Shown: positions 37,801 to 47,400 of the stretch, in pieces | Position numbering within the stretch: position 1 is the first letter of the stretch | How the letters are laid out: each line of letters begins with the position of its first letter | NCBI GenBank assembly: GCA_916613615.1 | Contig: OU744725.1 | Span: 52,571,575-52,635,574, forward strand | Source of the DNA: Steromphala cineraria | Lineage: Eukaryota > Mollusca > Gastropoda > Trochida > Trochidae | Length of the DNA: 64,000 bases | Reading direction: 5' to 3' | Notes under the pieces: model-generated | What the model was told of the DNA's origin: nothing | Databases searched by the model: none | What the model saw: only the letters and a program-made list of their open reading frames with translations | Translations under genes and position numbers: made by a program

Positions 37801-38369
37801 AGGTGTTCAAGGCAATACAACTAATTTTCCTGGCTGAATTGAACTATCCGTGCTGCAAAAGTGCACATGAATCCATGAACTCCAATTATTTAAGTTACCA
37901 TTTTATACAGCTGGGTGAACTAAGTGCAATGTTGATAATATTAATAATATAAGTTACCATGTTGCCTTGCCCAGATCTAAGTTTACACAAAACAGAACCA
38001 TGTCACAAATTCTGTTGCTATTGAAAATTCTAAATTCTAAATGACAGTTCTCTAATTGAATTTCTATTTTAAGTCAATGATAAGAACACCACGATGGTCA
38101 GATGCGAAAGAGATAGCAGAAACAAAGATAGCATTTATACTGTCCAAAAACTGGGACACTCATACCTCTTTTGATTTTTCATGAATGAAACTCAACGGAG
38201 ATCTCCCAAATTCAATCGCACATCCAAGCCATGGTAGGGCGCCTTTGTATATTGGAGGTCGATCTTTCCCATTTTCACGATTTGTGAACTTGACAAGCGC
38301 TAAGATGATCAGAAACACCGCTAACAGTAACGGTACAAACTCGATCGAGAAAACACCGGTGGCCGCCAT
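27309..38369 (-). CDS. CYP39A1: Cytochrome P450 39A1-like (oxysterol 7-alpha-hydroxylase), 13 exons, 469 aa
   Basis: Exons, from the 5' end: 38369-38166, 36773-36638, 36330-36187, 35693-35599, 34837-34752, 33547-33457, 33065-32970, 31342-31246, 30340-30225, 29504-29409, 28785-28697, 27852-27765, 27380-27309. Every junction has AG/GT and phases fit throughout, giving 469 aa, the length of human CYP39A1. Features: a membrane anchor at residues 9-27, then a PPIYKGALPWLG proline-rich hinge; I helix LFLWASLANAIP (273-284), where Asn replaces the usual Thr, as in CYP7/CYP8/CYP39; ExxR at E334-R337; PERW at 387-390; heme loop FGGGRYQC with Cys414; and a CYP39A1-like tail LHLVGTQQPE. In vertebrates CYP39A1 is an ER enzyme hydroxylating 24-hydroxycholesterol at C7; the mollusc substrate is inferred only. 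An upstream in-frame ATG at 38408 would add 13 residues. It shares a promoter with OSCP1. Confidence 0.95.
27914..28216 (-). mobile_element. TTAA-MITE family 1 in a CYP39A1 intron
   Basis: AGAGGCAGTAGCACG start and TGCTACTGTCCCTTTAA end, with a shortened interior. Lies between exons 11 and 12 of CYP39A1. Confidence 0.82.
28495..28615. repeat. Palindromic repeat, TATCCCTCGCT type, copy 1
   Basis: Contains CACTCGTGCCTAAATATCAG, TATATCCCTCGCT and GTCATGGACACTCATATGAT. A close relative is at 35935-36045. Both are in CYP39A1 introns, and the two halves are partly inverse. Confidence 0.6.
28841..28875. repeat. AG dinucleotide microsatellite
   Basis: About 17 uninterrupted AG units within CYP39A1 intron 10. 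Confidence 0.97.
30437..30790 (+). mobile_element. TTAA-MITE family 1 in CYP39A1 intron 8
   Basis: Flanked by TTAA (30433-30436 and 30791-30794); AGGGGCAGTAGCACG and GTGCTACTGCCCCT ends. Confidence 0.88.
31790..32660 (+). repeat. Molluscan-type interspersed repeat with GGACG tract and terminal hairpin
   Basis: Within CYP39A1 intron 7. Two similar segments (about 32325-32420 and 32485-32590) share GAAACCCCTAAAAGGCACAA and GGCTACTGCCATA. They are followed by GGACGCACGGACGCACGG and a hairpin whose arms are TATACCCCCGACTACG and CGTAGCGGGGGTATA. A similar GGACGGACGGACG tract with GGGGGTATGAATTAA lies at 1095-1145. Confidence 0.6.
33652..33825. mobile_element. Small Tc1/mariner-type MITE with TA flanks
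   Basis: Starts CAGTAGAACTCGGATATAAC and ends GTTCGCTATATCC...GTTCTACTG, flanked by TA (33650-33651 and 33826-33827). The right half carries three repeats of GTTCGCTATATCC. Located in CYP39A1 intron 5. Confidence 0.8.
34185..34547 (+). mobile_element. TTAA-MITE family 1 in CYP39A1 intron 5
   Basis: TTAA-AGGGGCAGTAGCAC start; the right end reads GTGCTACTGCCCCT followed by TTGA, a one-base-changed flank. Confidence 0.87.
34932..35357. mobile_element. TTAA-flanked MITE, family 6, copy A
   Basis: Starts TTAA-AGTGACACAGAGTATC and ends ATACTCTGTGTCTCT-TTAA. The interior contains CGCCACTCGAGCCACATTG and TAGTGGTTCCCGATGTAA. It lies in CYP39A1 intron 4. The other copy is at 51125-51617. Confidence 0.85.
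35935..36045. repeat. Palindromic repeat, TATCCCTCGCT type, copy 2
   Basis: Shares AAGTATATCCCTCGCT and GTCATGGACACTCATAT with 28495-28615. Located in CYP39A1 intron 3. Confidence 0.6.
36045..36235 (-). repeat. Tandem duplication spanning the CYP39A1 exon 3 donor site
   Basis: AACACTAATCAATTA, AATGGTTAAAGCATCA and TCTCACCCTGTGAATA occur twice, about 75 bp apart. The copy next to exon 3 includes the true donor (CACAGG|GTGAGA). The distal copy repeats the exon end and the donor inside the intron. Use of the distal site would read TGA soon after the normal junction. Confidence 0.88.
37083..37250. mobile_element. Hairpin MITE in CYP39A1 intron 1
   Basis: The arms start GGAGATAAACCTACTGTG and extend through TTTTTTAATTTTC and GATACC; the right arm is the inverse. 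Loop of about 55 bp. No clear TSD. Confidence 0.75.
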
Positions 38370-38498
38370 ATTGTGACCTTTGACACAACGCTGTGAGACG
38401 AGATTCAACGAGAAGTGTGCGGTTGCCTGCCAAAGCTTGCAAGTGTGATAGAATTTTCAGCTGTTGTTACGATCGGTTAGCCCAAAGACAATTCCAAA
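38370..38498. promoter_or_regulatory. Bidirectional promoter between CYP39A1 and OSCP1
   Basis: Only 129 bp separate the CYP39A1 start (38369, minus) and the OSCP1 start (38499, plus), or 90 bp if CYP39A1 starts at 38408. This DNA must hold both 5' UTRs and core promoters unless an upstream exon exists. No TATA box is visible. The segment is less AT-rich than its surroundings and includes GCGGTTGCCTGCC and GATCGGTTAGCCC. It starts with TTGTGACCTTTGACA, resembling a nuclear-receptor type half-site pair (TGACCT/TGACA), which is only suggestive. Confidence 0.75.
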
Positions 38499-41400
38499 AT
38501 GTCACTAAAAACTCTTCCTTTGCTGTTCATCAATCTTGGAGGAGAGATGATGTACATCCTTGATCAGAGACTTCGGGCGCAGAACATTCCTGATGAAAAA
38601 GCGACCAAAGGTAAACAAATCGTTCATGCGAATCAATCACACTCAGCATTTTCACCTGATCACTGTTTGACTACTAAATATTGACAATATGACTTGGAGT
38701 TACAATACTCACTTCGACATGGGTTAGAACTGCTTGTAGTAGTTTACTGAAGGGGGTACTAATTAATTAGTTAACTTTAGTTATATATAAGCTGCATATA
38801 AATTGTCTTATATTAAAACAACAATTTGCAATTTTTTTAAATCAATGTCAATATTCAGATAAACATTGCAAAAAGCAGGAATTGACTTTTAATGCGAGAA
38901 TAAAGCACTCACACAACAGAAGTTTGGGTCAAACACAAATTCGGTCTATTTTGCAAGGTACACTTTTTAACCTACATAGATCTAATGTTCTTATACAAAC
39001 AATATCCAAGTCCAGATTCATACAATTGTGATGAATTTAGATAATGGTTTTGATTTGATTGATTTGATTGACGCCAGTACCCAAGAGCTCAATGCAACTG
39101 TGAAGGCAAGTAATTGGGAGCGTTGATTTTTGGGGTGTAGGTCTTTTCGTAGGAGGATCGCGTTCGTAGGAGTGAATTTCTGTCTTTTCGTAGGAGGAGT
39201 TTTAGGTCTTATCGTAGAAGTAGAAATGTTCAATTAGTTATCCTTTCCCCTCACAAAACTAAAAACATGCAATCATAGACTCCCAAACTCAGATAAATGG
39301 AATAAATAAAAAACATACCGTTTTCGTCCTAATAAGCGCCCCCTCCCTAATAAGCGCCCCCTATTACAAATTTCCATATAACAGAGCGCCCCCCCCTCCC
39401 TTCATACGTAAAATGGTCTACCTCTACTGCTTTTCCAATAGAGTCCTAAGTCACTGTATTAGTTTATCTGGGCCTGTGAATGTCTAGTTGCACTGTATTT
39501 TAACGATCGACCTACTTTCATTCTCGTTCAGAATCCCGACAAGTGCTAGTTTCGCTTGTCCGTAACGAATTCCTAAGAAGCGCCCCCCCCCCCCCCCCCC
39601 CCCCCCTTTCTGGGGTATCCTAATAAGCGCCCCCTTTGGATTTTTGTAAGCTAAGCGCCCAGGGCGCTTATTAGGACGAATACGGTATACATTAACACTC
39701 CTTCGAATATTGTTTTTCCACTCCTGCGAAAAGACCTCTACGAACAAGATCCCACTATGAAAATGCACTGCTACGAAAGGGATCCTTCTACAAAAAGACT
39801 GTTTCCCGATGTTTGATGACTCAAGATATAAAAGATACAAACCTACTGAAACTTAAATGCAGTTCGGGATGAAATTTAGCTATTGAAAATATAAATACAT
39901 CACTCTATATGAACATTTTTTTCAAAATTTTGATATCACATTATTTCATCAACAATAACATACTTATTTCCACGCCCAAAGCACAGTACCCCCTGTAAAA
40001 AGGCCATAGCAATTAACGAACCCGCTTTCAGTGACGTAATCCTTATGCGTGTAGGATTTACAGCATGTCTATAGTACTGCAATTGTGTTCGATGGGTATC
40101 AATTTTGGCAGCCATGAATACCTAATTCGGAGAAAAAGATCTAGTTGAGCTCGACAAAGACAGTTTACAAACGTACATTGAGTAACCGGAAGTTGTGAGA
40201 TGGCAACACTTGATTCACCTTCATGGCGGCTGCTGTTTCGGTCATTTTTGGTAAATTTTCTCCTATTTAATGAATTTTGGTCCAATTTTCCCTAGGTTGG
40301 TTGCAAAATTTTGCAAAAGATACAAGGAAAAACAATAAAATTACTTTAAAAAATAATGAACCATGAAAATGGATTTTTTTAAACTTGTAAATCAATCAAT
40401 TTTTGTGAAAGCAAGGCCCTTACAATGTCAATTGACATGGTTTACTAAAATAACATTTACTTTTTGAAATATAAAAAGACTGGAGAAGAAAAAGAAGACT
40501 GTATAAACAAAAAGGAATCCTTTTTCCTATTACCTACTTTCCTATAATAATGCTATGAAAATACAGGTATGGTCGTTTGCAGATTTTATGATCAGAATGA
40601 TATAAATGACAACTTATTTTAAGTTTAATTTTCTGTCATACCTTGAATGTTCAAATCTTAATGTTGGACATATGATGATATATATCATTCTTTGATTAAG
40701 ATTTTTAAAATTCTGATTCATATTTAAAAAATGACAAGATCAAATCTATCTGCTATTTCACCTATCTCTATTCAGTTTCTGTGATTTAAACTTAAAGGGG
40801 CAGTAGCACGTTTTTAGGGGGAGTATAAGGTGATGTCAAGAAAATGAAAATTAATGGTTCCAATTGAAAGACAATGTATTCAAACTAAATGGAGCAGTAA
40901 TAATTCAAATATATAATGTAAAGTTTAGCCATGCGATTCCTTTTTCTTACAGAAAATGAATTAAAGGTGTTCACACAAAAATGGCCGCCAATGGATTTGA
41001 TGTGAATCTTCATTCTTTGTCCTCTGACAATGGATGATTTGCTTGTGTAATGAGATTTTTGACACTGTCAAAATAATACATTTAGCATTCACTTACAATT
41101 ATCAGTGAGAAATTCAAATTATAAAATTATCAAAAAACGTGCTACTGCCCCTTTAAGGAATTAAGTTTATACTTCAATTTAGAATTTTGTTCAACAAATA
41201 TATATATAACTTCCTGATTGCTGTTATCATATACCAACAGTGTGAAGAAACTGTGTGCTGCATTTGCAAACACACTATTGCAAGTTGTATGCATTGAAAG
41301 TTAAGGGTTTCACTCTCAACAATATTTTTATTCTGTATAAAATAGTGTCATTTTTTTGCTGGAAATGTTATTTAATTATATATCTATTATCTCACATCGT

Positions 41401-44400
41401 ATTTCGAGTTGTAATGATACAGATTTCCTGATATAGAAATATTAGAAAATGATACAATTCCATACGATACATGTTACGATACACTGTTTTCAAAGCAATT
41501 TCATGAATAAAAATAACAAAAACTTTTGACAAACATCTTGATTTTATGTTAAATAAGCAATTTTACAGTCATTGATGTATCCCAATACAGATAAGATTTT
41601 CTCAATGTATCAATATATGGGCACATTATGAATATGACGTATTAAATCCAGTCACTCAAATAAGGTCAATCGGTCATGTGATGTAGGTCAAATGAAAGTG
41701 AGTCCCTAAATAAGTGAGCAAATGAGTACCACAAAAAAAAAAAAAATTCCTGCGAGCTTAATGTTTTATTTTCATTTCTAAATTTCATGAGTATTAACTA
41801 TTTGATGCACGACTCTAGGGTGAATTTTTCACTGAAAATATCCTGCAAATATAAGGAAATTCATGTAAGAGCTAAAATGATCTACCTGAAACGGTGTAAA
41901 GTAATAAACATTGTGCAGGCTCCCCGCCAATCAATAAAAGTAACTCAGAATCCTTCGTTCTTGGATATAATGATGGAAAATGAGCAGAAATCTTGTGTCA
42001 GGTGATTATTTCTGCTATTGTTGCCATGGAAACAAGACAAGATGTCAGTGCAATTACTCTCAGTCTCCTTATTGTAATGAAATTGCAATATCAGATGTAT
42101 CATGTATTACTTAGTTAATTCATTGTAAAAGCAATGTTCCAAGGTCACTTTGAAAACCAGAGCAAAAATTCTCTCAAACTATCAACCTTAATCTACCTGA
42201 TGAATTAATTAGTACCAATCTGTGTTATGGGATAACATTTAAAGAATTGTTAAAATCTATTGATTATTCTGTTTCCTTTCCTACCAAGTAATGTTTTAGT
42301 ATCATGATGTCTATATCTTGATAAAAAAATCAGTTACTTAATGAAAATTAAGTATTTCTGAAATCTATTTATTTCAAGAGACTATATTTCTTTATTGACA
42401 GTGTTGAATGACATCGTACAGACAATATTTAACAAGGATATTGATGTTCCTTAAATCTAACAGATAATCAGAATCTTTATTGAAAATGTTGAAAAACGTT
42501 GTACAGACCAGTATAACAAGTGTATTGATGTTTCTTAATTAACTTCATTCGTTCAGTATATTGATTTTTCCTTTATAAACAGTGTTGAACAACATCGTAC
42601 AAACCTGTTCAACAAACATATTGATTTCTTTGATTGGCATTCTAGAAGTTGGTGTGATGATCAATAAGGAAGATTATTTTATGGATAATCAACTTCTTTA
42701 TTCTTTGAAAGTGACGTTTCGACTTAAATCCTCCATTTCATCACATGCTTGACAACCACATTAGGATCTTTGACGAAACGTCGCTTTCAAAGAATAAAGA
42801 TGTTGATGATCATAAAATAATCCTCCTTATTGAAGCATATTGATGTTCCTCAACTTCATTTGTTCAGTATATCTGATTATTTCTTTATACAGTGTTGAAC
42901 GACATCGTACAGACCATGTTCAACAAGCGCTTCATGGAGGAGCTGTTCAAGCCTCAAACACTCTACTCCAAGAAGGCCATGAGGACAGTGTTTGATAGAC
43001 TCGCCCACGCTTCCATCATGAGGCTCAACGCTGCCAGTATGGATAAGGTAGGGGACTTCTTTCTAATTCAAAGACAATATGATGCTGTGACCCCATAAAG
43101 AAACTCCTTCTAAGTGACCTTCTGGTTATTTGTATAAATTTTAACCTGATGAGCTACAGAGACAATGGCTCTATTTTAACCTTAACTGCAGCTCAAAGCT
43201 GAATAATTTTGGGAAGCTACCTTCTACCTTGTACCTAGTATAGTTCAGGATTTGCACATTTTGTCCTTTTAAGTTATAAATAATTTGAACAATAAGGACA
43301 ATTCTTATGGATGAACAACTTCTATATTCTGTGTAAGCGACATTTCAACATAGAATCTAATCTCATTATCAAGCAAAATAGAATCTATGTCGAACGTCGC
43401 TTACACAGAATAAAGAAGTCATTTATCCATAAGAATTGTCTTTATTGTGCATCACACCAACTTTAAGAATATTTATCAAAGAAGTTATTTGAAAACAAAA
43501 GTTATTTCCCTTTGTCTACAGCTGTACGACCTGATGACGATGGCCTTCAAGTATCAGATCTCGCTATGTCAGCGCCCCAAGGAGATTCTGCTCATTACCT
43601 TCAACCACATGGACGCTATCCGGACCTACGTGGACGCCTACCCGACCGCCAAGCAGCAGGTGGATCACGTCTACAGGATGCTCATAGAGGTAACATCAAT
43701 ATTTAAATTTAATCTTTGAAGGGCGTGATTTAAACAAGAACCATGACTCAGGGCAAGAACTTTACGCTAACTCAACTAATCTGTACCCTAGGCTCAGAAA
43801 CTAGATTAGCTCGCACGGCCTGACTTGAGATATAGCCAATCAAATCATTTTCTCGCCACCTTCACGATAAAATTTCAGCAAGAAATGATTTGATTTGTAT
43901 ATCCCAAGTCGGGCCGCGCGAGCAAATCTAGCTTCTGAGTCTAGGGTACAGATTAGTGGAGTTTGCGTAACGTTTGTACCCTGAGACAGGATGAATAGAA
44001 CAGTAAGACTCTCTGGATAGCGACTGCATATTATGTCTTTGAAGGTCATTTGCAGGTGGTATACATAGTAACAGGAAGATTTTCTAGATAGCAACTTCTT
44101 GATTGGGAAAATCACATGAAGAAGTTATTATCCAGAACATTTTGCTGTTCTAACATGATAATTATATAAATTGAAAAAATATTTTAGGTCAATAGTATCA
44201 AATTGAAAAAGGTTGTTAAAAACAGTCAGGGCTATCTAAGCCCTAAGAGAGCTCTACAATGCAAGCAACAAGTGTTGCAAAATTTCTGCTTGTTTCTGCA
44301 CAATTTTGAGCAATAAGAATTGATTTCACTAAACTTGATGTATTTGTTTCAGACATTTGTACCCATGTCAACAGGGGAGTTTCATCTGGTGCGACAAACT

Positions 44401-47400
44401 TTGCTCAACTTCTTCCAAGATATGCACATCAGGGTATGTCAAAAACATTCAATTTGAATTTAAATTAAAAATTATTTAAGTGATTATCCATTTAAAACTC
44501 CTCTAATTTTTTGTGTCTTAAGCTTCATTTGGATTTTTTCCTGCATAACTCGAACATCTATAGTTATTTCATCATTTATTTGGGGAAAGGAAGTATATTT
44601 TCTTTCATAAAACAAACTTGAAGCTATTTGGCTTAAGAGCTTTTAATTATAACGCTGTCCCTATTTGGAACAAACTGAACTCAAGATCTAAATAATTGGT
44701 CAGTTTTGGAATCAAACTTAAAAATGGACAGTCTATTTCAGTATGTACAGAGTAATTCTCTATGTTCATCGCGCAAAGAGCGTAGGCAAATTCATCACAC
44801 AAATTGACTTATTAGTACTGTATTAGAAAGGTTTAAGGGCACATTTGGGACTATTTGTAATTGTCAGCCAATGATTTTTCTTTTGCTTTTCTGCAGGTAT
44901 CAATATTTCTCAAAGACAAGGTGCAGAATAACAATGGACGGTTCGTCCTTCCCTCGTCTGGCCAGGTACCCTGGGGTATTGAGGTACCCGGCACTATCAG
45001 GTATTTCTTCAAAACAATATGAGCGCTTAACGAAAAAGTTCTTAACATACTCAATTTCAATTCATGGATTTGATGAAAGGTGCCCAGAACTTGACATTAA
45101 AATCTTTTTCATGCAAACAAATATTTTCATAAATAAATTTTTATCTGAGTAGTTTCTATCTCACCCTGATACCTGTCAAATCAAATTTCTTTTGTTGATG
45201 ATTGCTTTTTCCATGCCAAAATATGGCACATGTTTCTTTCAATCAATGAAATGCCATTATCCGCAGAGCTACAGACAAACTATCTAGAGCCCTTGCATCC
45301 ATTATCATGCTAAAGCTGCTGTTCATTTTATGGTTATATAGAGAGCAGAACAAGACATTTGCATTGATACATATCAAGGTATGGTAGGAGCTATGAGAAT
45401 ATGTAGCACGAAGGATGGTTTCAAATTAATATATTCACCTTATATTGTCATTCATAAAGATTAAAGATGGAGATACTTCTGATATGGCATCTTTTGTTTC
45501 TACCATTCAGACTTTATGACGAGGCTGGTAAGTCTAAGACAATGACCTTCCCCTGTAACAACTATACAGCAGCCATGAAGGAGGGGTCCTTCGACTTGAG
45601 GGGAGACCGGGTCTCAAAACTTGGAACCAACATGTGAGTACACAGGTTTACCTGTATTGAATATATTGCTGCCTGTTTGTGAATCCTGTCTCAGAGTATG
45701 AATGTTACGCTAACTCCACTAATCTGTACCCTAGGCTCAGAAGCTAGATTTGCTCGAGCTGCCTGACTTTGGATATAGCCAATAAAATCTTGCCACCTTC
45801 TCGATAAAATTTCAACAAGAAAATTATTTTAGCCCAGGGTACAGGTTAGTGGAGTTAGCGTAACGTTCGTACCAAGAGACAGGATGCTGTTTGTGATGAA
45901 TACATTACAATACATTCTTTCCACACAGAGGCAGATCAAGTTATGAAATGTTGATCTAGCCTCTGTTCTGATAAGGGACTAGAATGGGATGTACCTGACT
46001 AGAATCATTGCAAAAGCATTGTGATATGAATCATCCATTCTATGCGAATACTGTTGTTATTTGCTAAAAAAAATCAAATGGAATGTGTATATTTGTTTTC
46101 CCCTTGATAAACTGTTGGAAACAACATATTTAGTCTAATTTGAACAGAGGTAGGATCCACATTTCATGACTTGATCTACCTCTGTGGGGAGAGACTGATT
46201 ACAACAGTGAAATAATACATAGAAAAGGAATGGTTGATTATTATTATATCAAGTTGTTGACATTATTGTCGCAACAGGAATTCAATGCTTATTCCAGCTT
46301 CAGTTACAGTTTATGTTTGTTTGGGAACAGTATGACAATAAACGAATTGTTAATCTATCAAAACTGATTAAGTGATATACGTAAGAATTGACAATGTCTT
46401 TGTTATTTGAATTTCAAAGCCTTGTATCAGCTTAATATCACAGGTTTTCGATGAATGCATTCAGAGCTGATATATGACTCTGAGATCAAGATAAGCTGGT
46501 TCATTTATTCTGTCTCTTATTGATTGCAGGTATTCAATATCCCGCCCAGTGGAAGTCACAGGAATCTCAAACACAAGTGGATCTACAGTCTCGGATATTG
46601 TTAGTATTGTTCAAATAGTTGGCCATCTTCCTATGCAAAGCCTAGAACGCCAGTTTCCTAACTGTCAGCTTTATGCCTTGCTGCAGACCCTTGAGTTATT
46701 CTGTGCTTGCTCTCTTGCCTGGAGGGGCAGCACAGAAAAGTAAAGGGTCTGCAGCAAGGCCTAATACGACAGTTCAGAAACTGGCGTTTAAGCCTTTGAG
46801 AAGGAAAATGATAGTTGGCATGATTGTACATGTTTTTTTATGTCAACAGTATAAGGCTGGCATTCCATGCTGTGTCCGTAATGGGTAATTTGTAGCGAGC
46901 AATTGAACACTTTACACTAAAATAGGAGAACTTGATTCCATGTACACATAATGCATACAGCGTGATGCGCAAGTATGTGTCCACTGTGACGCTCATGAAT
47001 GGGCATCGTATTACCCATAAAGCATTACGCTTTCCAGTGAATCAACTTGTACTATTTAAGTATAAAGTGTTAAATACTCATTACGAATTGAATGTCAAAT
47101 TGGACACTAACTATAAATGTTAGTTACGCATACATGGAATCAGGACTTTGCGCGTCATGTAACAAACATACGCAATACGCATTATGCAAGAAATACGTAC
47201 AGATGGAATCCCAGCTTAACTCTAGTAGAAATAGAAAAAATTTTGATGAATATCCTACAAAACATTGTTTCAATGATAAAAACCCACCTGTTTCACCTCT
47301 TATAAGCTTTATTTGATCATTCATTTGTCAAACTCTGTATTCTGTTTGGAATAAGACAGACCTTTTATGTTCAAAAACCTGTTTTATTGTTTTTAATTTC

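Noticed and set aside
39484..39840. 118-codon ORF with a glycine run
   Set aside because: The glycines come from the poly-C tract inside the TA-flanked MITE.
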